The translations under genes and the position numbers were made by a program. Under the pieces are notes generated by a model that was given only the letters and a program-made list of their open reading frames with translations, searched no databases and had not been told where the DNA came from. Shown here in pieces: positions 50,056 through 58,385 of a stretch of DNA of 64,000 bases (position 1 is its first letter; the number at the start of each line of letters is the position of its first letter). Location: positions 186,001 through 250,000 of the forward strand of contig NZ_CP019044.1 in NCBI RefSeq assembly GCF_001953055.1, given 5' to 3'. The stretch comes from Salaquimonas pukyongi (lineage in GTDB: Bacteria > Pseudomonadota > Alphaproteobacteria > Rhizobiales > Rhizobiaceae).

Positions 50056-51048
50056 ATGAGAAAACTGATTTTTGGGATTGCTGCCAGCCTGCTGATGACC
50101 GTGTCAGCGATGGCGATGGATGCGAAGCCGGCAGTCGTCTACGACAAGGGCGGCAAGTTCGATGGCTCCTTCAATCAGGCGGCCTATGACGGCGCGGAAA
50201 GGTTCAAGACAGAGACCGGCATTGAATACCGCGAGTTCGAAGTAACGGACGACGCGCAGCGTGAGCAGGCCATGCGCCGGTTCGCCCGCGATGGCAACAA
50301 CCCGATTGTGGTCATTGGGTTTTCCCAGGCAGCAGCGCTGGAGAAAGTCGCCAAGGAATATCCCGACATCAACTTCGCCATTGTCGATATGGTGGTTGAA
50401 CTGCCCAATGTGCGTTCCATCGTGTTCAAGGAACATGAAGGGTCCTTTCTGGTTGGCGTGATGGCCGCCAAGGCGTCGAAAACCGGCAAGGTCGGCTTTG
50501 TCGGCGGCATGGACATTCCGCTCATCCGCAAATTTGCCTGCGGCTATGTGGGTGGCGTCAAATCCGTCAATGCCGACGCGGAAGTCATTCAGAACATGAC
50601 CGGCACGACAGGCGCTGCCTGGAACGATCCCACCAAGGGTGGCGAACTTGCAAGGGCGCAAATGGATCAGGGTGCTGATGTCATCTACCATGCTGCCGGC
50701 GGCACCGGTTTCGGCGTACTGCAGGCGGTGGCCGATGCCGGTAAACTTGGCATTGGCGTTGATTCAAACCAGAATCATCTTCATCCCGGCAACATTCTGA
50801 CCTCCATGCTCAAACGGGTCGATGTTGCGGTTTACGATGCCTTTTCCGACGTCAACAACGGTACCTGGTCTGCGGGTTTTGAAGTGCTTGGCCTGAAGGA
50901 GGGCGGTGTCGATATCGCCATGGATGAGCACAACAAGCCGCTGGTTGGAGGTGACATGATGGCAGCGGTGGAAAGTGCCAAGTCAGGCATTATTGATGGC
51001 AGCGTTACGGTACACGACTACATGTCGGACAATTCCTGCCCCTATTGA
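50056..51048 (+). CDS. BMP-family nucleoside-binding protein of an ABC importer
   Basis: A 330-residue periplasmic binding protein of the basic membrane protein/PnrA group, which bind purine nucleosides. A signal peptide covers about residues 1-21 (LLMTVSAMAMDAKP); there is no lipobox cysteine at the cleavage site. The fold motifs KFDGSFNQAAYDGAERF, VIGFSQAAALEKVAKEYPDINFAIVD, EGSFLVGVMAAKASKTGKVGFVGGMDIP and VIYHAAGGTGFGVLQA are typical. Its likely ATPase and permeases begin at 53.9 kb, separated by four unrelated genes. An AGGGAAGAG ribosome site precedes the ATG. Confidence 0.93.
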   Translation: MRKLIFGIAASLLMTVSAMAMDAKPAVVYDKGGKFDGSFNQAAYDGAERFKTETGIEYREFEVTDDAQREQAMRRFARDGNNPIVVIGFSQAAALEKVAKEYPDINFAIVDMVVELPNVRSIVFKEHEGSFLVGVMAAKASKTGKVGFVGGMDIPLIRKFACGYVGGVKSVNADAEVIQNMTGTTGAAWNDPTKGGELARAQMDQGADVIYHAAGGTGFGVLQAVADAGKLGIGVDSNQNHLHPGNILTSMLKRVDVAVYDAFSDVNNGTWSAGFEVLGLKEGGVDIAMDEHNKPLVGGDMMAAVESAKSGIIDGSVTVHDYMSDNSCPY

Positions 51049-51077
51049 TCGCCGGGCGGAGACCGAAAGAAAAAAAG

Positions 51078-51112
51078 CAGGGGGCCAGATACATTCTGGC
51101 TCCCTGTTTTTT
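51078..51112. terminator. Bidirectional rho-independent terminator between the BMP gene and MOSC gene
   Basis: CAGGG and GCCAG pair with CTGGC and CCCTG (one G/T mismatch bulge between the arms) around a 7-nt loop, followed by six T. Six A precede the stem, so it also works for the minus strand. It lies 30 bp after the BMP gene stop and its T-run overlaps the stop codon of the convergent MOSC gene. Confidence 0.85.
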
Positions 51113-51623
51113 ACGCTTCTTCCGGCAAGCGCAGAAATGTCACCGCATCGCCGATGGCAATGTTTCCAGGCTCAAGAACCGATGCGGTAATGCCGCCATG
51201 GCCGCGCATCGCATTGTAGGCGCCTGGCCCCAGCGCCTCCTCCATGCGCGAACACGGCGCGCAGCTGCCAGTCCCCTGCAGCACGGCACCGCCAATGGAA
51301 AAGACGGCATTCTTCATGGCGAGCAGATTGATGCCGCTGACCACCAAATTGCGGCGCAATATCTCTGGCGCAACGTCATCTGTCTGTAGAAGCGCGGCCA
51401 TGACGGGCAGATGTTCGGCCTGGATCAGCGTAACCGAGCGCTTGCCCGCACGAAGCACGCGATCTTCCTCAAGACCGCGTTCCAGCACCTTCATGGACCG
51501 GTGCGTGACAACGGGCGCGCGCCGCGCCGGCCGGCAGCCGATCCATTCAAGCGTTCCGGTGCGGGGAAAAGCCGTTAGCAATTCCTTGAATACTGCCATG
51601 TCACCAACCTTGAGCCGCGACAT
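51111..51623 (-). CDS. MOSC-domain protein
   Basis: A 170-residue protein with a MOSC fold, known from molybdenum cofactor sulfurases and YiiM-type enzymes that handle sulfur or N-hydroxylated substrates. The conserved region is NLVVSGINLLAMKNAVFSIGGAVLQGTGSCAPCSRMEEALGPGAYNAMRGHGGITASVLE, with the putative sulfur-carrying cysteine in SCAPCSRME. It starts one base after the slyX stop, so the two are probably translated together. The terminator at 51078-51112 overlaps its stop codon. Confidence 0.88.
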   Translation of the reverse strand: MSRLKVGDMAVFKELLTAFPRTGTLEWIGCRPARRAPVVTHRSMKVLERGLEEDRVLRAGKRSVTLIQAEHLPVMAALLQTDDVAPEILRRNLVVSGINLLAMKNAVFSIGGAVLQGTGSCAPCSRMEEALGPGAYNAMRGHGGITASVLEPGNIAIGDAVTFLRLPEEA

Positions 51624-51624
51624 T

Positions 51625-51849
51625 TCAATAATGAGGTGGTTTCGTCGCTTCGGCGCCTGGAAGGGTGGTCTCCTCAAGTGCCAGAAAGCGTTCCGCCAGG
51701 GCATCGAGTTTGCGCTTTGCCTTGTCGAGTTCTTCCCATTGACGGGCCATTGCCGCGGACAGCTCCTCGATGGTTTCGGCTTGATAGGCAAGCTGTTCCT
51801 CCAGCCTGACAATACGCTGTTCCTTGTCGGCAAAACTCTCTGCTGTCAT
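51625..51849 (-). CDS. slyX: SlyX-like small coiled-coil protein
   Basis: A 74-residue protein that is almost all coiled coil: EQRIVRLEEQLAYQAETIEELSAAMARQWEELDKAKRKLDALAERFLALEE, ending in the PPHY motif that marks SlyX. Its function is unknown. The frame is open upstream into the repeated element at 51923, but the ATG at 51849 with GGGTGAAAAG before it is the family start. It directly precedes the MOSC gene. Confidence 0.87.
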   Translation of the reverse strand: MTAESFADKEQRIVRLEEQLAYQAETIEELSAAMARQWEELDKAKRKLDALAERFLALEETTLPGAEATKPPHY

Positions 51850-51922
51850 CTTTTCACCCAGATTTTGTCCACGATCACCGCCAGTGTACCGCCATTGCAC
51901 CGTTAGCCGGGTGGCGCTGTCA

Positions 51923-51973
51923 TGGACCGTTTCTCGTTTCATCGGAAACGGGACAATGGTTTGATCCGTTTAT
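51923..51973 (-). repeat. Intergenic palindromic repeat, copy B (before slyX)
   Basis: This is the partner of the copy at 23541-23593. It contains the CGTTTC-ATCG-GAAACG hairpin, CCGTTTC repeated on either side, and TCCGTTTATT. It lies about 75 bp upstream of the slyX start, in the 214-bp region (51850-52063) shared with the divergent GH25 gene. Both copies are followed some distance on by CAGGTT and CCCGA, so the full element may be longer. Confidence 0.6.
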
Positions 51974-52063
51974 TGTGACTACCCAATCAGGTTTCCCGAA
52001 TCCGCCAAGACCTGAATTGTTTTAAGGGCGGATCAATCTACAGGCCATGGATACCGGCAATTG

Positions 52064-53191
52064 ATGCGATACGCCCTTGTCTACCTATCTGTCCTGCCGT
52101 CTGCTGGCAAATGGCTGCTGGCGCTGTTGGCGCTGTTTGCGGCGTTGGCTTCAGTAACCGCCGCTGCCGAGACACATCAGCCCTGGAAAAAGCCGGATTA
52201 TGCCCTTGTCCTGGATGCCTATGAACTCAATCCGCTGGACTGGCAGCGCATTGTTTCCGACAGGCGCATTGCCGGCTTCATCGGCAAGGCAAGCGACGGG
52301 CTTCCCCAGCAGTATTGCGCCGATCGCACATCGCTATGTGGTGCACAGTGGCGAAAATACTCGGTCAGCCGGGAGCTCTATCATACCCGGCGTGCGCTGG
52401 CCAAAGTTCTCGGATTAAAATGGGGCAGCTACCATTTGGGCCGTGCGGGCGATCCCGAACTGCAGGCATTGCACTATGTTCAATACGCCAGGCCGCAATC
52501 CGATGAGGTCATCGTCCTGGACATTGAGGACTATGATGATGCTGAATTCATGAGCCTGGAGGAGGCCGAACGGTTTGTAACAGCCCTTTATGGGCATCTG
52601 GACCGCTATCCCCTGCTTTACACCAATCACCGAACCGCCCGCCATATTGCGGAAAACCGGGAGCAGTATCCCCTGCTGTCCCGGCTCAGGCTCTGGTATG
52701 CCCGCTACAAGGAGGATATCGGCGATGTCTTTCCCATGGGCAACTGGGACGGCTACACGCTGTGGCAGTTTGCCTATGGCGGGAACTGCAACAGCAAGTC
52801 CTGCCCCTATCGCGTGGAAGGCGCGCCGCACAACATTGACGTGAACGTAGCCCCGGTAAGCGTTGGTGCATTGAAAAAAGCCTGGCCGTTTGACGGCCTG
52901 CACGATGAAAAACCGCCGACACAAGACGAGAAATCACTTCTGGCTGCAGGTGCAGCAGACAGTCCGGACGGAAAGAAGCATTCCGATTTTGTTGCCGACC
53001 CCGATTACAACCCCGGAAAACTTCCACCGGGGACTGTTGCAATCCCTTCACCACGGGATGATCAGGTCAGTGACTCGGAAAAAACCGACAAACTCACCAC
53101 GTCCTCCGCCGGGAACAAGGACAGCACTGCAGACAATTGTGAAAAGAAAGAGGATGCGCTGGAATCAGACGACCTCGCCGCGCCCTGCTGA
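52064..53191 (+). CDS. Secreted glycoside hydrolase family 25 (lysozyme-like) with acidic tail
   Basis: A 375-residue exported protein. The signal region ends near ASVTAAAETH (about residue 36). The GH25 domain (about 45-265) has YALVLDAYELNPLDW in the position of the usual opening Asp motif, WGSYHLGRAGD, the catalytic DXE pair in VIVLDIEDYDD, and LYTNHRTAR and TLWQFAYGG. Extra cysteines (YCADRTSLCG, GNCNSKSC) suggest disulfides. The last about 105 residues are Asp/Ser/Pro/Lys rich, probably disordered, ending in Cys. Cutting of peptidoglycan in the periplasm or outside is inferred. Confidence 0.9.
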   Translation: MRYALVYLSVLPSAGKWLLALLALFAALASVTAAAETHQPWKKPDYALVLDAYELNPLDWQRIVSDRRIAGFIGKASDGLPQQYCADRTSLCGAQWRKYSVSRELYHTRRALAKVLGLKWGSYHLGRAGDPELQALHYVQYARPQSDEVIVLDIEDYDDAEFMSLEEAERFVTALYGHLDRYPLLYTNHRTARHIAENREQYPLLSRLRLWYARYKEDIGDVFPMGNWDGYTLWQFAYGGNCNSKSCPYRVEGAPHNIDVNVAPVSVGALKKAWPFDGLHDEKPPTQDEKSLLAAGAADSPDGKKHSDFVADPDYNPGKLPPGTVAIPSPRDDQVSDSEKTDKLTTSSAGNKDSTADNCEKKEDALESDDLAAPC

Positions 53192-53230
53192 AACGCCTCT
53201 CCGACCGCAGCCTCCAAATACCGACTGTGC

Positions 53231-53665
53231 CTATCGAAGGAAGTCTTCCAGCGCCGCCCGCATGGGCTTGGGAATCGGCGAGGGTTGCCGCGTTTCCTTC
53301 ACCACATAAACATGAACAAAGTGGCCCTGGGCTGCTGCGGTTTCTTCATCGTTGCAGAACAGGGCAATTTCATAACGCACCGAAGAGCTGCCGATGTGGC
53401 CGATGCGGATCCCTGCGGTAACCCGGTCCGGAAAACCCATTTCCGAAAAATAGCTGCAACCGGTTTCAACCACCAGGCCGACGATCTCGCTCTTCACCGG
53501 GTCGAGAAACCCCTGCTCAACCAGCCAGCCATTGATGGCCGTATCGAACAGCGCGTAATGCACCACATTGTTCATGTGGCCGTATATGTCGTTGTCCGAC
53601 CATCGGGTCTGCAAGCTGCGAAACAGCGCAAACTCGTCCCGGCTCAGAGGCGAAGGGCGTGCCAT
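53231..53665 (-). CDS. YbgC-like acyl-CoA thioesterase (hot-dog fold)
   Basis: A 144-residue 4-hydroxybenzoyl-CoA-thioesterase-type protein. The catalytic segment RWSDNDIYGHMNNVVHYALFDTAINGWL has the family Asp-X-X-GH-X-N pattern, followed by VVETGCSYFSEMGFPDRVTAGIRIGHIGSSSVRYEIAL. The true substrate is unknown; small acyl-CoAs are likely. It is convergent with the GH25 gene (39-bp gap, no terminator seen) and divergent from the nucleoside transporter operon. Confidence 0.9.
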   Translation of the reverse strand: MARPSPLSRDEFALFRSLQTRWSDNDIYGHMNNVVHYALFDTAINGWLVEQGFLDPVKSEIVGLVVETGCSYFSEMGFPDRVTAGIRIGHIGSSSVRYEIALFCNDEETAAAQGHFVHVYVVKETRQPSPIPKPMRAALEDFLR

Positions 53666-53771
53666 CCCGTTTTCAGCCTTTGGGTATGTGCAGGTGGAAA
53701 TGGATCATTGGTGGACTGTTAGCGCCACCGCATTTCAGGTCAAGGGACAATCGCCGGTCTTGACTTGCCTG

Positions 53772-53805
53772 CCTGCCTGCCGCCAAATCCTGCCTGCCGC
53801 CAAAT
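53772..53805. repeat. Perfect 17-bp tandem repeat upstream of the nucleoside operon
   Basis: The unit CCTGCCTGCCGCCAAAT occurs twice with no spacer (53772-53788 and 53789-53805), preceded by one more partial CCTG. It lies about 45-130 bp upstream of the possible starts of the ABC ATPase gene, in the 236-bp divergent gap. TTGACT at 53760-53765 stands exactly 17 bp before CCAAAT of the first unit, so the repeat may overlap a promoter. Confidence 0.7.
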
Positions 53806-53901
53806 CGCGCCTGCTGTTGGCAGCAGACGGACAGTATTCAGTGAGGTTCCTTGGCAAGCAGCAACACAACGAAATCCGGCAAGGTGCCAGAGCCTCGCGC
53901 A

Positions 53902-55437
53902 ATGGAGCCGCCGGCGATAGAATTGAGGGGCATCTCCAAGGCCTTTGGTCCGGTTCAGGCCAACAAGGATATCGATCTTGCGGTCGCCAAAGGGACCATT
54001 CACGGCATTGTCGGCGAGAACGGTGCCGGCAAATCAACGCTGATGTCCGTGCTCTATGGCTTTTACCAGGCAGATCGCGGCGATATCCTGATCGATGGCA
54101 AGCAGGTGAAAATTCCCGACAGCCAGGCGGCCATCGACAGGGGAATTGGCATGGTCCACCAGCACTTCATGCTGGTGGAAAATTTCACCGTACTCGAAAA
54201 TGTCATCCTGGGTGCCGAAGATGGCAGCATTCTCAACCGTGCGCTTGCCAAGGCACGCAGTGAACTGGAACGGCTGGAACGTGAATATGCGCTGGAAGTC
54301 AATCCGGATGCGGTGATCGCCGATCTTCCGGTTGGCCTGCAACAGCGGGTCGAGATTTTGAAGGCATTGTATCGCGGCGCCGATATCCTGATTCTCGACG
54401 AGCCGACCGGCGTCCTCACCCCTGCCGAAGCCGATCATCTTTTCCGCATCCTTGTGCAGCTCAAGGAGCAGGGCAAGACCATCATTCTGATCACCCACAA
54501 ACTGCGCGAGATCATGGCGATAACCGACACGGTGTCCGTCATGCGGCGTGGCGAGATGGTGGCAACCAGAAAAACCGCCGATACCAGCGTCGAGGAGCTT
54601 GCCGAACTGATGGTTGGAAGGCGGGTTCTGCTGCGCGTTAAAAAAGGCATGGCCAAACTGGGCAAGGTGAAGCTTTCTGTCACGGGGCTTACGGTCACCG
54701 ACGGCCGCGGCATAACCAGGGTTGAGGATGTGGGGTTTGATGTGCATGCCGGTGAAATCGTCGGCATTGCAGGCGTTGCCGGAAACGGCCAATCCGAACT
54801 GCTTCAGGCGATTGCCGGCATACGCAAGGCAAAATCCGGCACCGTTATTCTCGATGGCTCGCCCGTGGATATTTCCGGCGATGCCGGCGCTGCCACCCTG
54901 CGCAACCGGGGTTTGGCGCATGTTCCCGAAGACCGGCACCGGATGGGCCTTGTCCTGCCTTTCGAGGAAAACGAGAACTCCATCCTCGGATATCAGGATC
55001 GCGAGACCTATCTCAAGGGTCCGCTGCTTGATATCGACGCCATTCGCGACGATGCCCGCAAGAAGATCGAACAATACGATATCCGTCCCCCCGATTGCCG
55101 GCTCAAGACGGCAAATTTCTCGGGAGGCAACCAGCAGAAGATCGTGCTGGCCCGCGAGATGGAACGTGATCCTGCCGTCCTGCTGGTTGGCCAGCCGACC
55201 CGTGGCGTCGATGTGGGCGCGATCGAGTTCATCCACAAGCGCATCATCGAAATGCGCGATCAGGGCAAGGCGATCCTGCTTGTCTCGGTGGAACTTGATG
55301 AGATCCGGTCTCTGGCCGATCGTATCCTGGTGATGTTCGCCGGCAGGATTGTCGGGGAGCGAACGCCGGAAGCAAGCGAAGGCGAATTGGGTCTGCTGAT
55401 GGCGGGCATACAAGATGGAGGAGAGAAGGCGGCATGA
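53902..55437 (+). CDS. ABC importer ATPase with two ATP-binding domains (nucleoside/sugar type)
   Basis: A 511-residue tandem ATPase like those serving BMP binding proteins. Domain one has Walker A GENGAGKST, a weak signature VGLQQRVEI and Walker B ILILDEPTGVLTP. Domain two has a degenerate Walker A (GVAGNGQSE), a good signature FSGGNQQK and an altered Walker B (VLLVGQPTRGVD), the usual asymmetry in this class. The ATG at 53902 gives a family-like start; a TTG at 53851 with GAGG upstream is an alternative. It overlaps the VOC gene by four bases and opens the operon to deoA. Confidence 0.94.
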   Translation: MEPPAIELRGISKAFGPVQANKDIDLAVAKGTIHGIVGENGAGKSTLMSVLYGFYQADRGDILIDGKQVKIPDSQAAIDRGIGMVHQHFMLVENFTVLENVILGAEDGSILNRALAKARSELERLEREYALEVNPDAVIADLPVGLQQRVEILKALYRGADILILDEPTGVLTPAEADHLFRILVQLKEQGKTIILITHKLREIMAITDTVSVMRRGEMVATRKTADTSVEELAELMVGRRVLLRVKKGMAKLGKVKLSVTGLTVTDGRGITRVEDVGFDVHAGEIVGIAGVAGNGQSELLQAIAGIRKAKSGTVILDGSPVDISGDAGAATLRNRGLAHVPEDRHRMGLVLPFEENENSILGYQDRETYLKGPLLDIDAIRDDARKKIEQYDIRPPDCRLKTANFSGGNQQKIVLAREMERDPAVLLVGQPTRGVDVGAIEFIHKRIIEMRDQGKAILLVSVELDEIRSLADRILVMFAGRIVGERTPEASEGELGLLMAGIQDGGEKAA

Positions 55438-55892
55438 CCAGGCTGGAACCGCGCATATCCCTGGTAACCCTCGGCGTGAGCGACATGGCTCGCGCCCGCG
55501 CCTTTTATGAGGCGCTTGGCTGGGAGGTGGCTGCCCCTTCCAACGACAACGTAACCTTCTTTCAGGGCCGGGGCATTGTGCTTGGTCTTTTCGGCCATGA
55601 TGACCTTGCAAAGGATGCTGCAGTCAGCACAGCTCCGCCGCCTGATTTTCGCGGTGTGTCGCTTGCCTATAACTGCCGCAGCGAACAGGAAGTGGATGAA
55701 GCATTCGCCCATGCCGTTGCTTGCGGAGCAACGCCTCAAAAACCGCCGGAAAAAGTGTTCTGGGGCGGTTACTCAGGCTATTTCGCCGATCCCGACGGCC
55801 ATCTGTGGGAAGTGGCCTTCAATCCCTTCGCGCCGCTTGATGCAGACGGACACATGCAGATAGAACCGGCTGACGGCGGGGATAGTGGCTGA
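55434..55892 (+). CDS. VOC-family protein embedded in the transporter operon
   Basis: A 152-residue VOC-superfamily protein with two beta-alpha-beta modules. It starts ISLVTLGVSDMARARAFYEALGWEV and ends GYSGYFADPDGHLWEVAFNPFAPL, where the HLWEV glutamate is the usual metal position. Its start overlaps the ATPase stop and its stop overlaps the first permease start, so it is translationally coupled to a nucleoside importer. Its substrate is unknown, and a VOC gene is not a normal part of such transport operons. Confidence 0.87.
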   Translation: MTRLEPRISLVTLGVSDMARARAFYEALGWEVAAPSNDNVTFFQGRGIVLGLFGHDDLAKDAAVSTAPPPDFRGVSLAYNCRSEQEVDEAFAHAVACGATPQKPPEKVFWGGYSGYFADPDGHLWEVAFNPFAPLDADGHMQIEPADGGDSG

Positions 55893-57025
55893 TGAAGCAC
55901 CAGCTTCCCAAATGGGTGGATTACGGTCTCATACCGCTGCTCAACCTGATTACCGCTTTCCTGGTGGCCGGGCTCGTCGTGCTCATTGTCGGCGAAAGCC
56001 CGCTCGAAGCAGCCTATCTGCTGGTGCGCGGCGCCTTCGGCTACGGGGGCGGCATCGGCTACACCCTGTTTTATGCCACCAATTTCATCTTCACCGGATT
56101 GTCGGTGGCAGTGGCCATTCATTGCGGTCTTTTCAACATCGGTTCCGAGGGACAGGCATATGTTGGCGGGATCGGCGTTGCCGCCGCCTGTCTTGCGCTT
56201 GATCACTACGTTCCCTGGTATGTGACCTTTCCTTTTGCCATTGCGGGTGCGGCGGCTTTCGGTGCCGCCTGGGCCTTCATTCCTGCCTGGCTGCAGGCAA
56301 AGCGCGGCAGCCATGTGGTGATCACCACCATCATGTTCAATTTCATCGCCTCCGCGCTGATGATCTACCTGCTGGTGGAAGTCTTCAAACCCGCCGGTTC
56401 CATGGCACCGGAAACCCGCACCTTCCAGGATGGCGGACAATTGCCGAAACTTGATTGGGTGTTTGAACTTTTTGGCACATCGCTTGGCGGCGCGCCGTTC
56501 AACATCTCCTTTTTGCTGGCGCTGTTTGCATGCTGGGCAGTCTGGCTGCTGATCTGGCGCACCCGGCTTGGCTATGAAATCCGCACCACCGGCATCAATC
56601 CCACCGCCGCCGTTTACGCCGGCATTCCCCAGCTGCGTACCATCGTCATTGCCATGCTGATCTCCGGTGCTCTGGCCGGGATGATGGGCCTCAATCCGAT
56701 CATGGGCGACCAGTACCGCCTCCAGGAAAGTTTCCCCGCCGGTGCAGGCTTTGTCGGCATCGCTGTTTCGCTGATGGGCCGCAACCACCCAGTCGGCATT
56801 ATCTTTGCGGCAATCCTGTTCGGCATGTTGTGGCAGGGCGGGGCGGAGCTTGCCTTCGACATGCCGAAAATCTCCCGTGACATGATCGTGGTCATTCAAG
56901 GCCTGGTGATCCTGTTTGCCGGCGCACTTGAGCACATGTACCGCCCGTCGCTGTCGGGCTATTTCAGCCGCCGTCAGCAGCAGTCGGCAAAAGCTGCCGC
57001 CCTGGGTTCGGGGAAGGTTGGGTGA
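55892..57025 (+). CDS. ABC importer permease 1 (BPD/LivHM-like)
   Basis: A 377-residue membrane protein with about ten hydrophobic helices, of the permease family of ribose and nucleoside ABC importers. Characteristic blocks are VAIHCGLFNIGSEGQAYVGGI near residue 75, SHVVITTIMFNFIASALM, and the coupling loop EIRTTGINPTAAVYAGI. It starts within the VOC stop (TGATG) and overlaps the second permease. With that protein it would form the membrane channel. Confidence 0.93.
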   Translation: MKHQLPKWVDYGLIPLLNLITAFLVAGLVVLIVGESPLEAAYLLVRGAFGYGGGIGYTLFYATNFIFTGLSVAVAIHCGLFNIGSEGQAYVGGIGVAAACLALDHYVPWYVTFPFAIAGAAAFGAAWAFIPAWLQAKRGSHVVITTIMFNFIASALMIYLLVEVFKPAGSMAPETRTFQDGGQLPKLDWVFELFGTSLGGAPFNISFLLALFACWAVWLLIWRTRLGYEIRTTGINPTAAVYAGIPQLRTIVIAMLISGALAGMMGLNPIMGDQYRLQESFPAGAGFVGIAVSLMGRNHPVGIIFAAILFGMLWQGGAELAFDMPKISRDMIVVIQGLVILFAGALEHMYRPSLSGYFSRRQQQSAKAAALGSGKVG

Positions 57026-57993
57026 TGGATTTCCTCAGCCTGCTCCAGATACTCGATTCCACCATCCGCCTGTCGACACCGCTTCTGCTGGCAGCCCTTG
57101 CGGGCCTTTATTCAGAGCGTTCCGGCGTATTTGACATCGGCCTTGAGGGAAAAATGCTGGGCGGTGCATTTGCTGCTGCTGCTGCCGCCGTCGTCTTCGG
57201 CAATCCGTGGATTGCCCTGTTGTTTGCCCTGCTTGCCTCGCTGGGCCTTGCCCTTATCCATGCCTTTGCCTCCATCACGGTGAAGGGAAACCAGATCGTG
57301 TCCGGCGTGGCGATCAATTTCATTGCCGCAGGGCTGACTGCGCTTTTGGGCCAGAGCTGGTTCGGGCAGGGCGGAAGGACACCGCAGATCGGTCAGGACG
57401 CACGTTTCAACCCGGTGGAACTGCCCGCCGCCGAAGCACTGTCCGGTATCCCGGTATTGGGACCTTTCTATCGGGACCTGGTTTCAGGCCACAACCTCAT
57501 TGTCTATTTCGCGTTCTTGATGGTGCCGCTCACCTGGTGGGTGATCTTCAGAACCAGATTTGGCCTTCGGCTGCGGGCCGTTGGTGAAAATCCGGCTGCT
57601 GTGGATACCGCCGGTATCAGCGTGGTTTGGGCAAGATATCGCGCGGTGATGATCTGCGGTCTTTTGTGCGGCTTTGCCGGTGCCTATCTTTCCATCGGCC
57701 TGTCGGCGGGTTTCGTGCAAAACATGACAGCCGGCAAGGGCTTTATCGCCCTTGCCGCACTGATCTTCGCCAAATGGCGCCCGCTCAACGCCATGTGGGC
57801 CTGTCTCCTGTTCGGCTTTCTCGATGCCGTCGCAATCCGTCTTCAGGGCGTGCCACTGCCGGTAGTCGGCATTGTGCCGGTTCAGTTCATTCAGGCACTG
57901 CCCTACATTCTTACAGTGGTGCTGCTGGCGGGCTTCATCGGCAAGGCGGTGCCGCCAAAGGCTGGCGGCGTGCCCTACACCAAGGAGCGCTGA
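57025..57993 (+). CDS. ABC importer permease 2
   Basis: A 322-residue membrane protein with about nine helices. SERSGVFDIGLEGKMLGGAFAAA is the equivalent of the GLFNIGSEGQ block in permease 1, and LRAVGENPAAVDTAGISV is the ATPase-coupling loop. It starts on the last base of the permease 1 stop codon and its own stop overlaps the cdd start (TGATG), so uptake and catabolism are linked on one message. The ATG at 57025 is preferred over an overlapping GTG. Confidence 0.93.
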   Translation: MDFLSLLQILDSTIRLSTPLLLAALAGLYSERSGVFDIGLEGKMLGGAFAAAAAAVVFGNPWIALLFALLASLGLALIHAFASITVKGNQIVSGVAINFIAAGLTALLGQSWFGQGGRTPQIGQDARFNPVELPAAEALSGIPVLGPFYRDLVSGHNLIVYFAFLMVPLTWWVIFRTRFGLRLRAVGENPAAVDTAGISVVWARYRAVMICGLLCGFAGAYLSIGLSAGFVQNMTAGKGFIALAALIFAKWRPLNAMWACLLFGFLDAVAIRLQGVPLPVVGIVPVQFIQALPYILTVVLLAGFIGKAVPPKAGGVPYTKER

Positions 57994-58385
57994 TGACAGA
58001 AGACCTGCACAAGCTGGCGCTGAAGGCAGCAGAAAAAGCCCATGCCCCCTATTCGGATTTTCCCGTTGGTGCTGCGATTCGCACCACCGACGGCAGGACC
58101 TTTGCCGGATGCAATGTTGAAAATGCCGCCTATCCGGAGGGATGGTGTGCTGAAACCAGTGCCATTGCGCATATGGTCATGGATGGCGGCGGCAAGATTG
58201 CCGAAGTTGCGGTGCTCGGCCTCAAGGCCGATTTGTGTACACCTTGCGGGGGGTGCCGCCAGCGTCTTGCCGAATTCGGCACGGCCGGCACAAGGGTGCA
58301 TTTGTGCAACCGGGAAGGGCTGGTGGAAACCGTCACCCTGGGCGAACTGCTGCCAAAGGGCTTTGACATGGGAAAAACGCCGTGA
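57993..58385 (+). CDS. cdd: Cytidine deaminase
   Basis: A 130-residue small homotetrameric-type zinc enzyme converting (deoxy)cytidine to (deoxy)uridine. The zinc site is complete: CNVENAAYPEGWCAETSAI gives the cysteine and the catalytic glutamate, and CTPCGGCRQRLAEF gives the remaining cysteines. It begins AHAPYSDFPVGAAI near residue 15. The start ATG overlaps the permease stop and the stop overlaps the punA GTG. Confidence 0.96.
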   Translation: MTEDLHKLALKAAEKAHAPYSDFPVGAAIRTTDGRTFAGCNVENAAYPEGWCAETSAIAHMVMDGGGKIAEVAVLGLKADLCTPCGGCRQRLAEFGTAGTRVHLCNREGLVETVTLGELLPKGFDMGKTP

